DNA of 64,000 bases from positions 62,001-126,000 of the forward strand of contig WRDO01000002.1 of the NCBI GenBank assembly GCA_009779755.1, read 5' to 3'. The notes under the pieces were generated by a model. The model did not search any database. It saw nothing but the letters and a program-made list of their open reading frames with translations, and was not told where the DNA came from. This document shows positions 17,960 to 27,095 of the stretch, piece after piece. This DNA comes from Defluviitaleaceae bacterium (lineage in GTDB: Bacteria > Bacillota > Clostridia > Lachnospirales > WQUN01). Within the stretch, counting starts at the first letter, position 1, and each line of letters starts with the position of its first letter. Both the position numbers and the translations under genes were made by a program.

Positions 17960-18270
17960 TTCGCGTTGATGGCTTCGATCTTTACGCGGGTAAAGGGTTG
18001 GCGGTGGCCTTTTTTCTTGTGGAAACCCTTCTTCGCTTTGTACTTGTAAATAATGACTTTCTTGGCTTTGCCTTCGCCCGCGATCGTGGCGGAAACGCTC
18101 GCACCCGCCACAAGCGGCTTGCCGAACACGGTTTCCTCACCGTCAATCAGGCTCAGCACCTTGTCGAATGTGTAGGCCATTCCCACATCCGCGCTTAATT
18201 TTTCCACGAAGATGGTGTCGCCCGCGGCTACCTTGTACTGCTTGCCGCCGGTTTCGATGATTGCTTGCAT
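17956..18270 (-). CDS. rplU: Ribosomal protein L21
   Basis: The 104-residue 50S protein shows AIIETGGKQYKVAAGDTIFV at its start, GKAKKVIIYKYKAKKGFHKK and GHRQPFTRVKIEAI at its end, all conserved in L21. AAGGAGG precedes ATG 18270. It heads the rplU-prp-rpmA operon, with a roughly 90-base leader of which the middle contains two similar AAACGGG segments. An autoregulatory L21 leader is possible but not shown. Confidence 0.97.
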   Translation of the reverse strand: MQAIIETGGKQYKVAAGDTIFVEKLSADVGMAYTFDKVLSLIDGEETVFGKPLVAGASVSATIAGEGKAKKVIIYKYKAKKGFHKKKGHRQPFTRVKIEAINAK

Positions 18271-18369
18271 GTCAACCTCCTTATATTATACTGGAAGTAC
18301 TCGCCGAAGGGGGTAGGGGATGAAACCCGTTTAAAACCCCGTTTCGCGCGGTTATTGTACAACCCGGGC

Positions 18370-18398
18370 AGTGTATCAAATGGAATGGTGTTTGTAAA
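18370..18398 (-). promoter_or_regulatory. Promoter of the rplU operon
   Basis: Minus-strand TTTACA (18393-18398), 17 bp, TACACT (18370-18375). It gives a leader of about 90 bases before rplU and lies directly after the stop of the upstream GH3-like gene. Confidence 0.75.
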
Positions 18399-18402
18399 GC
18401 GG

Positions 18403-19083
18403 TTATTGCAATCCCAATGCCGCTTTTAATCCCAATACCCGTACCAATGCGTCGCGCAGGCGTTCGGGGGTGATCGTTCCGTCGGCGATCCCTTTCTTTA
18501 CGCAGATCTTCGCGTTTTCCGCGCCTCCTACGACTTCAATCATATCGCACCCCGCGGCAATTGCCCGGGGAATATTTATATTTGCTACGTTTACAGCCAC
18601 CACCACGCCGTTAAACGCGAAGCGTTCCTTTAGTAATAAAGTCGTGACATCGTATGACATGGTGGCGGGAAGCATGTCCTCTTCGGTGATGCCGGGGTTT
18701 AGTTCTTCCAAATATGCGGGGAAAAGGATGGGCGAAACCGATACGGCGTGCGCGCCCGCGTCGATGCACGCACGGTAACCCGCACCGAAGGTCGTTTCCC
18801 ATTTTTCGTAGGAAAGGGTATTCATGTGGACGATGAGGTGGCTTTCGCGCTCGTCCACTTCGTCGCCGGGGAAGTGGGTGACGCGAACGGCATAACCTTC
18901 GGACAACAAGGGTTTTACCATGCTTGCGCTTGTCCGTCCGATTGACCTAAACGGCCATGTATGCCCGGGCGTAAGCAACAGCAACGCAACCTTTTCATCC
19001 TCCGTCATATCCGCAAGCGTGTCGCCTACCCATAGGATATCCTCGTCGTTAAGGTAAAACGGTTTTTGCATCAAACGCTCCAT
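18403..19083 (-). CDS. Shortened glycoside hydrolase family 3-like protein, probably catalytically dead
   Basis: The 226 residues resemble beta-N-acetylhexosaminidase-type GH3 proteins but with a large internal deletion. DILWVGDTLADMTEDEKVAL matches the usual N terminus. The sequence then jumps to VTHFPGDEVDERESHL and NTLSYEKWETTFGAGYRACI, which normally occur some 150-200 residues later. The segment that normally carries the nucleophile (TDAS after FNGLVV) reads FNGVVVAVNVANINIPRAI here, so the catalytic Asp is missing. The end (AIAAGCDMI...RDALVRVLGLKAALGL) is normal. ATG 19083 has AGGGGGATATA. It has one intact frame, so it may be a maintained remnant or a new binding protein. Confidence 0.75.
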   Translation of the reverse strand: MERLMQKPFYLNDEDILWVGDTLADMTEDEKVALLLLTPGHTWPFRSIGRTSASMVKPLLSEGYAVRVTHFPGDEVDERESHLIVHMNTLSYEKWETTFGAGYRACIDAGAHAVSVSPILFPAYLEELNPGITEEDMLPATMSYDVTTLLLKERFAFNGVVVAVNVANINIPRAIAAGCDMIEVVGGAENAKICVKKGIADGTITPERLRDALVRVLGLKAALGLQ

Positions 19084-19162
19084 TATATCCCCCTGCCGCC
19101 ATTTATCATTTCGTGAAATATAAAAGGAAATCCGCGTGATGTCAATAACGTTATACTCGCCG

Positions 19163-19483
19163 TTATTCCTGCCCGTACGGCCAGTCGATAATACCGCCGA
19201 AATCGTATACGCGGGTGTATCCCATATACAGCATTTTCAGCAACGCCGTTTGGCTTCGTACCCCGCTGCGGCAATAGATGAGGATCAACGCGTCCTTGTC
19301 GCCGCATACATCGGCCGCTTTATAATCGATTTCGTCCACGGGTAATAAAACGGCTTTTCGGATATGTCCCGCGTTATATTCGGACGCCGTCCGTACATCC
19401 AAAATAAGGGCTTCGGGGTGTTCATTCATCCATGCGTAGGCTTGTGCGGGGCTGATACGCCTGTCGGCGGGCTTGATATTCAT
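19163..19483 (-). CDS. Single-domain rhodanese
   Basis: This is a 106-residue cytoplasmic rhodanese-fold protein. LILDVRTASEYNAGHIRKAV is the conserved entry to the domain and LIYCRSGVRSQTALL contains the active Cys in the CRSGVRS loop, able to carry a persulfide. I use ATG 19483, which has GGAGG eight bases upstream. The ATG at 19498 is in frame but poorly placed. The acceptor of sulfur is unknown. A second, lipoprotein rhodanese is encoded at 29.1 kb. Confidence 0.9.
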   Translation of the reverse strand: MNIKPADRRISPAQAYAWMNEHPEALILDVRTASEYNAGHIRKAVLLPVDEIDYKAADVCGDKDALILIYCRSGVRSQTALLKMLYMGYTRVYDFGGIIDWPYGQE

Positions 19484-19593
19484 CTCGGTTTCCTCCATGC
19501 CTGTCTTACGGGCTTATATCTTCACTTTTATGCTATGCAGGTTTTATCAAAAAGGGTATACTCATATTATATACATGCATTCGGGGGTATCCA

Positions 19594-22500
19594 ATGGATA
19601 ATAAGAACATCCTCTCAGCCGAAATCCTCTTCGGAATGATCAATAACCTTGACGATTTTATCTACATAACCAATCCGGACGACGACACGATCCTGTTCCT
19701 CAACAAATCGATAAAAAGGCATTTTAACATAGACGACACCGTCATCGGTAAAAAATGCTATAGGGTCTTTCAAGAAGGGCAATATGAACGATGCGACTTT
19801 TGCGCATGCCATCAATTGGAAAAGGATCCGACACGAACGGTCGTATGGGTCGAGCATAATTCGTTGGTGAAGCGCTCGTACCGTAATACCGACACGTTTA
19901 TCGTATTGGAAGACGGAAGTAAGTTCCACATGAACCATTCGATAGAAATCACCAACCGGTTAAAGCGGGACAAAATGATGCAAGCCGTTAACCGCGCCGC
20001 CGCGTTGCTGCTCGTACCCGATTACAAGGATGATATCGAGACCCCGCTGGTAAGGGGGATGGAGCTGATAGGCCGCTCCATCGAGGCTGACCGCGTGCAT
20101 ATATGGCGCAACGTGACCGTCGACGGCGAATTATTTTATCAATATACATACGGTTGGTTTAACAGGGAGGATGACCCGTTTAAAGAAGCGTTCTACAGTT
20201 TCAGGCTTTCCGCCAATGTCTTCCCCGAATGGGGTGAATGCTTCGCGCGCGGGGAATATGTGGGCGGCTCCGTTTCCAATATGTCGGAAAGAGAGCGGGA
20301 ATTCTTCGAAAAATACAGCGTCAAGTCGGTGATTATCCTACCCCTCTATTTGAACGACGAATTTTGGGGTTATTTTTGCGTCGATGATTGGAACAAGGAG
20401 CGCGTGTTCGAGCCGGAAGAGGTCACGATCCTGCGTTCAATCAGCCTGATGATGGCAAACGCCATCAGCCAGAACATGATGATCAACCGTATGAACGAAG
20501 CGCACGAACGCTCAATGCTGATGCTGGATACCTCGCCCCTATGCACGCAGATATGGGCGAAGGATCTGAGCACCATTGATTGCAATATGGCGGGCGTCAA
20601 GCTGTATGGCTTTAAGGATAAACAGGAATATATCGACCGTTTTATCACGAGCTGTTCGCCCGAATTCCAACCCTGCGGACGGCGCTCCGACGAAAAAGCG
20701 GTCGCGTTGGTGTACCAAGCCTTCGAGGAAGGTATCGTACGCTTTGACTGGATGCACAAAATGCCCGACGAGGACACGTTGATCCCCGCTGACATCACGC
20801 TCGTGCGCTCGATGTATAAGGACCAGGAGATCGTCTTAGGCTACACGCGCGACATGCGCGAACAAAACGCCCTGATGGAAAAGCTGAACGAAGAAGGCCG
20901 TAAGTTCGAGGAGATGGCCCATTGGTACCGTTCGATATTGGATGCGATACCCCTGATGGTTTCCGCCACCGATAAGGATATGAATTGGCGGTTCGCGAAC
21001 AAAGCCCTTGGCGCGTTTGCGGATAAGACGCCGGAGCAATTGGAAGGACAACCATGCCATACGCTGGGTACGCATATATGCAATACCGCCGAATGCGGCG
21101 TCGGGCGTGCCAAACGGGGTTTAAAGCAAACGTTTTTCGACCATGGGGGGTTCTCCTTCCAAGTGGACGTAGAGATATTACGGGATTTGGAGGGTGAAAT
21201 ATCCGGTTTTATCGAGGTTGTGCAAAACATCACCCATGTACATGAATTAATGCGGCAACGCACCGATGCCGAAATGGCCAACCAAACGAAGTCGTCTTTC
21301 CTTGCCAGCATGAGTCACGAAATCCGCACCCCCATGAACGCGATATTGGGCGTGACGGAAATCCTCATCGAAAACAGCTCCACCGATAAGGATATGTTGG
21401 AAGGCTTAAACAAGATTTATAATTCCGGCAACCTGTTGTTGGGCATTATCAACGATATATTGGACCTTTCGAAGATCGAAGCGGGTAAGATGGACATCCT
21501 CTCCGCGCCGTACAACGTGGCGGAGTTGATCGGCGATTCCGCGCATCTCAACGCGATGCGGATCGATTCGAAGCCCATCGCGTTCGATGTGCTGCCGGAC
21601 ATGAATATCCCCGCGAAGCTGATCGGCGATGAGCTGCGTATCAAACAAATTCTTAACAACGTACTTTCCAACGCGTTTAAGTATACGGATAAGGGTACGG
21701 TTACGTTCTCCATCAATACAGAACCCCTCGCGAATGACACGGCGGAAAGAAACGGTGTCATGCTTGTGTTGGGTGTGCGCGACACGGGCCTCGGCATGAC
21801 GGAGACCCAATTGAAAAAGCTGTTCGAGGAATATTCGCGCTTTGAGGAAGGAACGAGCCGCGGCATAGAAGGTACGGGTTTGGGTTTGGCGATTACGAAG
21901 CGCCTCGTACACTTGATGGACGGCGAAGTCCGTGTGGAGAGCGAATACGGCAAGGGATCGTTCTTCGAGATAAAACTACCGCAAAAAACGGTGGACGATG
22001 AAGTGTTGGGCGAGGAAACAGCGGAGAATATCAAGCACTTCCGCATGGTGCAAATGGGCAGGATGGAAAAGGGCCATATCATACGCGAACCCATGCCGTA
22101 CGGTAACATTCTGGTGGTGGATGACATAGAACCCAACCTGTATGTGGCCGAAGGGCTGATGAAACCGTACGGGCTTACGATCGAAAAAGTGATGAGCGGG
22201 GAAGAGGCCATTAATAAGGTAATGGAAGGCAACGTATACGACATCATTTTTATGGATCACATGATGCCCGGCATGGACGGTATCGAAGCAACCATCAAAT
22301 TGCGTGAACATGGTTATAAGGAGCCCATCGTCGCATTAACCGCAAACGCGTTGGCGGGGCAAGCCAATGTGTTCTTCCAAAACGGTTTCAACGAATTCAT
22401 CTCCAAGCCGATCGACACGCGCCAGCTTAACCAAGTATTAAATAAATTCGTGCGCGACAAGCAACCGCCCGAAGTCATCGAAGCGGCTCGTTTACAGGCA

Positions 22501-23136
22501 GTCGTTTTGTATGCTCCCCCGAAGGATGCATCACTCCTGATCGATGCGTTACGTACAATAGAGGGGTTGGACGTGGCTGCCGCGTTGGCATTATTAGGGG
22601 GGATGTACGAAGTGTACGAGGATACAGTGCGGCTTTCTGCCCGCTTGATACCGATTACCGTGAAAAAGATGGACGAATACTTAGCGGCGGGCAACCTTAA
22701 GAGCTTCGCCATCGAGGTCCATGGCCTTAAGGGCGTTACGCGGAGCATAGGCGCGGTGGAAATCGCCGCTACGGCAGGCCGCTTGGAAATCGCCGCGCTT
22801 AATAACGGGAAAGACTTCTGTAATGAAACTTATCCCGATTTTAGGGAAGCAGTTATGGAATTTATTGATGATTTAAATGCCGCGTTGGAAAAAGAACCAC
22901 CCACGATAAAGGAAGCGATTGATACGGCAACCCTATTGATAAAAATCGAATCCGCGAAAAATGCCGCCGAAGGTTATGACGCCATGTCCGCGCTCGATAT
23001 CGCAAAACCCCTCCTGCGATTTACTTTCGGGGAAGAGGGGGAAGCGTTATTGGAACATGCAGTATTCGCTTTGGAGGAATTCGATTGCCAAGGGGCCGCG
23101 GAAAAATTGGAAGAGATACTAAACACCTACCGATAA
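19594..23136 (+). CDS. PAS-GAF hybrid histidine kinase with receiver and HPt domains
   Basis: The 1180-residue sensor has no clear transmembrane segment and is probably cytoplasmic. An N-terminal PAS domain (about 1-120) carries a Cys cluster in CYRVFQEGQYERCDFCACH. A GAF domain covers roughly 130-310 and two further PAS-like domains lie between 315 and 560. The HisKA box FLASMSHEIRTPMNAI has His575. The HATPase N, G1 and G2 boxes (NNVLSNAFKYTD, DTGLGM, GTGLGLAITKRLV) follow. A receiver domain with Asp888 in FMDHMMPGMDG and a C-terminal HPt with His1043 in EVHGLKG complete a full phosphorelay in one chain. It shares its module order with the kinase at 32.3 kb. It overlaps the convergent wall-amidase gene by ten bases at the 3' end. 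Confidence 0.93.
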   Translation: MDNKNILSAEILFGMINNLDDFIYITNPDDDTILFLNKSIKRHFNIDDTVIGKKCYRVFQEGQYERCDFCACHQLEKDPTRTVVWVEHNSLVKRSYRNTDTFIVLEDGSKFHMNHSIEITNRLKRDKMMQAVNRAAALLLVPDYKDDIETPLVRGMELIGRSIEADRVHIWRNVTVDGELFYQYTYGWFNREDDPFKEAFYSFRLSANVFPEWGECFARGEYVGGSVSNMSEREREFFEKYSVKSVIILPLYLNDEFWGYFCVDDWNKERVFEPEEVTILRSISLMMANAISQNMMINRMNEAHERSMLMLDTSPLCTQIWAKDLSTIDCNMAGVKLYGFKDKQEYIDRFITSCSPEFQPCGRRSDEKAVALVYQAFEEGIVRFDWMHKMPDEDTLIPADITLVRSMYKDQEIVLGYTRDMREQNALMEKLNEEGRKFEEMAHWYRSILDAIPLMVSATDKDMNWRFANKALGAFADKTPEQLEGQPCHTLGTHICNTAECGVGRAKRGLKQTFFDHGGFSFQVDVEILRDLEGEISGFIEVVQNITHVHELMRQRTDAEMANQTKSSFLASMSHEIRTPMNAILGVTEILIENSSTDKDMLEGLNKIYNSGNLLLGIINDILDLSKIEAGKMDILSAPYNVAELIGDSAHLNAMRIDSKPIAFDVLPDMNIPAKLIGDELRIKQILNNVLSNAFKYTDKGTVTFSINTEPLANDTAERNGVMLVLGVRDTGLGMTETQLKKLFEEYSRFEEGTSRGIEGTGLGLAITKRLVHLMDGEVRVESEYGKGSFFEIKLPQKTVDDEVLGEETAENIKHFRMVQMGRMEKGHIIREPMPYGNILVVDDIEPNLYVAEGLMKPYGLTIEKVMSGEEAINKVMEGNVYDIIFMDHMMPGMDGIEATIKLREHGYKEPIVALTANALAGQANVFFQNGFNEFISKPIDTRQLNQVLNKFVRDKQPPEVIEAARLQAVVLYAPPKDASLLIDALRTIEGLDVAAALALLGGMYEVYEDTVRLSARLIPITVKKMDEYLAAGNLKSFAIEVHGLKGVTRSIGAVEIAATAGRLEIAALNNGKDFCNETYPDFREAVMEFIDDLNAALEKEPPTIKEAIDTATLLIKIESAKNAAEGYDAMSALDIAKPLLRFTFGEEGEALLEHAVFALEEFDCQGAAEKLEEILNTYR

Positions 23137-26100
23137 TACCCCAGTACCGCGTTAACGATCCCCCATGCCATGTCCACCTGCCGACGCGGGTCGATCAGCC
23201 ACGCGAAGTCGTTGATATTGTTGGTAAAACTGAGCTCCATCAGGACCGACGGCGTCCACACGGGGCGGCACACGCGGAAGTTTTGCTGGTTGACTTGGTT
23301 GGCACGGTTGGTGAGGGGATTTAGGTACCGTAATGAGCGTTGGAACGCCCGCGCGGCGGGCAGGGAGTTGGGGTTGCGGTACCACACGGTAAGTCCGTGG
23401 ATGTTGGCGGCGTTGGTGGTTTCCGCGGTGGAATCCGAATGGATGGAGATAAACATGTCGGGCATGGCGCGGAAGTTGATGAGGTTGCGATCTTCCAACT
23501 CAACGCGGTAGTCGCCGTCGCGTGTCAAGATGATTTCCGCACCCAGCATTTCCAGCCGTTCGGCCAGCAGCCATACCACATCCATCACGATGTGCTTCTC
23601 GGCGTGTTCCGTACCCATTGCACCCAACGCGCCTGAATCATTCCCGCCGTGGCCCGCGTCCAGCACAAAGGTGAAGCCCGCAAACGGGAAGTTACCCGGT
23701 GTAAGCGAGCGGCGTTTGCGCAACACGAGTTGCAACTCACCTGTATATTCATCGTATTCTACATAGAAACCTTCAAGGATTGCGCCCTCATGCAAGGTCA
23801 TAAAATATGCGGGTGCGCCGCGGTGTTCGCCGATGCGGATACTTTCAAATAACCTTTCACCGATGGGCAGGAAAATCGGCGGGGCGTAGCGTTGCATACC
23901 GAGCGTCACGATAAGTTCGCTGCCGTCGAAGTCCGCGGACATGCCCGGGAAAAAAGGTGCGTTCCAAATAATACGGTCTTCGATTTCACCGATTATATAA
24001 CGTCCTTCGGATAGGATTCCCCTGCCGGGCAAAGACAACGGCGGGAACCATTCGTTTAAGGTTTCGGCGGAGGCTTGGAAGGTGCGGACGCCGGAGGACG
24101 GTACCCACATACCCGAAGCAAGGCGTGTCCAACCGCCGGAGGCCGGCACCCATATACCCGAAGCAAGGCGCGTCCAGTTACCCGTGATGGCTGTTACGCG
24201 GTCGGTTTGGCTTTGTACGTACATCCAATGCGAACCGCCCGTATCCGTCGCGTTGGGGAAGCCCCATATACCCTCGGCGGTGACTTCTGCGAAAAACGGC
24301 GCGTCGGGCCCGAGCTGGCGGATGCGTGCCGCCGATGTTGCGGTGATTTGTTGGTTGCGGAAGGTTGCGGTGTACGTCACGCGGCCCAAGTCGGTGATGG
24401 CGTTGGCTTCGGCGGGTGTGTCAAGCGTAAACTGTCCGGTAAAAGAAGCCGCATAGATACGGTTGGCCGTACTTATCAGGCTTTCGTTCGTTTGCGTCAT
24501 TTGGATGGTTTGGTTACCGACGGTTGCCGTAACGGTCGCACCCCCGGGAGCGGTGGCGCGCAGGGTTACCGTCATGCCCCGTTGCGCCCATTCGTCGGCA
24601 GCGGGGAAAACGTTGGTGACGGCAGGGGTTTCCATGGTAGCCGCAGGGGTAACCGTGGGTGCGTTGTTTGTGATTACGCGCACCACGTCGGATTGGCCGG
24701 GTTGGGTGAAGGTAAACGTATTCGTACCGCGTACAAGGGGGAGGAAGATGCTGAAGAAGCCTTCCTCCGTACGGTTGGTAACTTCGATGCCGTTAACATG
24801 CAAGGGTAGGTGAGGGACGGACGTACCGAAGAAATTCCAATTGGCCGCGTTAACAACGGTGCGGTTGCCCAAAGGCTGCGCTACGGAAAGGCGCGTCATG
24901 GTGCGGCTGGGTGCGCCGTGGGGCGGGGTGGGGACGCGGTCGGGGAAATCGCCGGGAAGAATGGAGCCGTAAAAATTCCTGATATGGTTGCCCAACGTTC
25001 CGCCTAAATGCGCTTCACGGAAGAAGATCGCCCCGTTTACGACGTCCGAACGGCTGTTGCGTTCCAATTGACGCAGGATTTCGCCTTCCGTCCAATGGGC
25101 GAAGCGGCCGTCGGTATTCCGCGTTATTTCGCGGTACGGTGCCATTCCCACGTACAGGTCCACACCCGTACCTTCAACGACACCTTCCCACCAAGTCAAT
25201 ACGCGGTCGTAACATGCCGCGTTAAAGCCGATCGTCCAATAGATCTGCGGTACGATGTAATCGACCCAGCCTTCCAGTACCCAACGGCGCGTGTCGGCGT
25301 AGGCGTTATGATATGATTCGCTCCCGCGTGTGTCCGAGCCGCGCGGGTCGTTTTCGGCGTTCATCCAAATCGCCGTGGGTGAAACGCCCCAGCGTACGCG
25401 GGGGTTGAGTTCGCGTACGGTTGTTTGCAAGAGCTGTATCAATCGGTTGATATTGTCGCGTCGCCAATCGTGGATGTCGTCGAAATCGCCGCCGTACCGC
25501 GCAAAGGTAGCCGCGTCGGGGAAGTTGCGGCTGGGGTAGAAGTAATCGTCCAAATGGATGCCGTCGATCATGGGGTAGTTGCGCAGGATTTCCGCAACAC
25601 CGTCGGCAATGAGCCTACGCGCGGCGGGGTTGCCGGGGTCTAAAAAAAGCGAATTGTCGTGCGCGATTGAAAGGTTCGGGTTAAGGCGTACGGGATGGTT
25701 AACGGGGAGCTCACGCGGGTCGGTGATGCGTTGGGAGCGATGCGTGACGCGGAAGGGGTTAAGCCATGCGTGTACTTCAATGCCCAGCGCGTGGCCGCGT
25801 TCGATCCAGTATGCCAGCGGGTCGAAGCCGCTGACTTCGTAGAAGCCGGGTACCTGACCCGCCACACCCGTAAACGCCGCCGACCAAGGGAATATTTCCG
25901 ACGGAAATAAAGAATCCGCCGCGGGACGTACTTGTACGAACACGGCGGTAAGTCCGAGGGATGCCGCACGGGTCAGGATCTCATCGATTTCCGCGCGGAT
26001 TTGCGCGGCGGTAAGCCCGTGGCGCGACGGCCAATCCAAATTATACGCCGACGTCACCCATACGCCGCGCATTTGGTGCGACGCGGAGGCGGGTCTGTCC

Positions 26101-26198
26101 GTCCTTGCCTCAACGCCGATTTTCATTGGCGGGAATACCCCGACCATAAGTACAAGTGTTACCAGAAAACAAACGGCTTTACATATGTTTTTTCTCAT
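23127..26198 (-). CDS. Secreted GHL10-type glycoside hydrolase fused to N-acetylmuramoyl-L-alanine amidase
   Basis: This is a roughly 1020-residue secreted protein with a signal peptide at MRKNICKAVCFLVTLVLMVG. A GHL10 (DUF187) TIM barrel (about 35-390) shows MRGVWVTSAYNLDWPS and HAWLNPFRVT, a fold found in peptidoglycan glucosaminyl hydrolases. A central region of beta-rich modules follows and contains a near-duplicate of the unit W(T)RLASGxWVPxSG. The C terminus is a zinc amidase_3 with FVLDAGHGGNDSGA, IVMDVV and SIHSDS (His and Glu ligands). I use ATG 26198 with GGGTGATGG. The longer frame to 26384 would lie inside the prepilin peptidase gene and has no signal sequence in front. Likely role: cell wall remodelling or spore germination/cortex lysis. 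Confidence 0.9.
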   Translation of the reverse strand: MRKNICKAVCFLVTLVLMVGVFPPMKIGVEARTDRPASASHQMRGVWVTSAYNLDWPSRHGLTAAQIRAEIDEILTRAASLGLTAVFVQVRPAADSLFPSEIFPWSAAFTGVAGQVPGFYEVSGFDPLAYWIERGHALGIEVHAWLNPFRVTHRSQRITDPRELPVNHPVRLNPNLSIAHDNSLFLDPGNPAARRLIADGVAEILRNYPMIDGIHLDDYFYPSRNFPDAATFARYGGDFDDIHDWRRDNINRLIQLLQTTVRELNPRVRWGVSPTAIWMNAENDPRGSDTRGSESYHNAYADTRRWVLEGWVDYIVPQIYWTIGFNAACYDRVLTWWEGVVEGTGVDLYVGMAPYREITRNTDGRFAHWTEGEILRQLERNSRSDVVNGAIFFREAHLGGTLGNHIRNFYGSILPGDFPDRVPTPPHGAPSRTMTRLSVAQPLGNRTVVNAANWNFFGTSVPHLPLHVNGIEVTNRTEEGFFSIFLPLVRGTNTFTFTQPGQSDVVRVITNNAPTVTPAATMETPAVTNVFPAADEWAQRGMTVTLRATAPGGATVTATVGNQTIQMTQTNESLISTANRIYAASFTGQFTLDTPAEANAITDLGRVTYTATFRNQQITATSAARIRQLGPDAPFFAEVTAEGIWGFPNATDTGGSHWMYVQSQTDRVTAITGNWTRLASGIWVPASGGWTRLASGMWVPSSGVRTFQASAETLNEWFPPLSLPGRGILSEGRYIIGEIEDRIIWNAPFFPGMSADFDGSELIVTLGMQRYAPPIFLPIGERLFESIRIGEHRGAPAYFMTLHEGAILEGFYVEYDEYTGELQLVLRKRRSLTPGNFPFAGFTFVLDAGHGGNDSGALGAMGTEHAEKHIVMDVVWLLAERLEMLGAEIILTRDGDYRVELEDRNLINFRAMPDMFISIHSDSTAETTNAANIHGLTVWYRNPNSLPAARAFQRSLRYLNPLTNRANQVNQQNFRVCRPVWTPSVLMELSFTNNINDFAWLIDPRRQVDMAWGIVNAVLGYYR

Positions 26199-26209
26199 AC
26201 CATCACCCG

Positions 26210-27007
26210 TCATCGAAATATATATGAAAATAGGGATTGCCCGAACCACAACACGAATAATGCACTTATACATAGAAACGGAGAAAACGGTATATACGTT
26301 TTTTTCTTTTTGATGATAAATGCCAATACCGTCGAGGCGAACAGGATCATCGATAAAAAAAACACGCATACCATCGGTTGCCAACCGATGAACAAGCCGA
26401 TCACAACCGCCAATTTCGCGTAATCAAACACGTTTGTCATAAAAAAGGACAACGCCGGTTTTTTAACACCCATGCCGATCCTTTGAATTGACATAATCGG
26501 TGCCGCAAGAGCACCAACCACCATACCCAATAACGCTTCATACCACGTTGGCGTAAGGGGGAACAACATCGGAACAAATTGTGCCGATACTACCCACGCC
26601 ATTCCGACGAGCATCCCGACGATGACCAATCCGTTCGGGATTTCCCGCGTATCTGTGTCAATCATAATAACACAAACCATCAAAAACCCCAAAAAAGCGA
26701 GCGGAACCGCGGACAACGACGGCGTATAAAACACCATGCACATAAAAAGGACGCCGCAAGCCAATTCCACCAGCGGATAACGTATGCTCACTTTTACGGC
26801 GCAATACCGACAACGTCCCTTTAAAGTCAGCCAACTCGCGATCGGTATCAAATCGAAAGCCATGAGCCGTTTACCGCACGCCGTACACGCCGAAGGCGGC
26901 GCCACGATGTTCATCCCGCGCGGAAGGCGATAAATCACGACATTGGCGAACGAACCGAACAACAAGCCGAAAATAAAAGCATATACAAGCCAAACGATGA
27001 TGGGCAT
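26210..27007 (-). CDS. Prepilin peptidase (A24 family), atypical second active-site motif
   Basis: A 265-residue polytopic membrane protein. The N-terminal cytosolic loop has CTACGKR and CRYCAVK, the zinc-like Cys pairs of bifunctional prepilin peptidase/methylases, after the FGSFANVVIYRLPRG start. The first catalytic Asp motif is DTDTREIPN. The second, normally GxGDxK, reads NVFDYAKLA with the Asp present but both glycines absent. It would cleave type IV prepilin-like leaders. No pilin or assembly ATPase genes lie in the window. It lies 11 bases upstream of the wall amidase gene. Confidence 0.85.
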   Translation of the reverse strand: MPIIVWLVYAFIFGLLFGSFANVVIYRLPRGMNIVAPPSACTACGKRLMAFDLIPIASWLTLKGRCRYCAVKVSIRYPLVELACGVLFMCMVFYTPSLSAVPLAFLGFLMVCVIMIDTDTREIPNGLVIVGMLVGMAWVVSAQFVPMLFPLTPTWYEALLGMVVGALAAPIMSIQRIGMGVKKPALSFFMTNVFDYAKLAVVIGLFIGWQPMVCVFFLSMILFASTVLAFIIKKKKTYIPFSPFLCISALFVLWFGQSLFSYIFR

Positions 27008-27095
27008 CGTGTCACATCCATTCGGTTAGTATGGGTTAAATATGTAAAATCATGCGCGGATTGTATCAGCCTATAATTATGTGCCGTATATCAAA

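Noticed and set aside
18271..18369. L21 leader RNA
   Set aside because: Only a 90-base leader with two AAACGGG segments is seen; no consensus structure could be confirmed by eye.
26199..26384. N-terminal extension of the wall amidase gene
   Set aside because: It lies within the prepilin peptidase gene, and the signal peptide starts at 26198.
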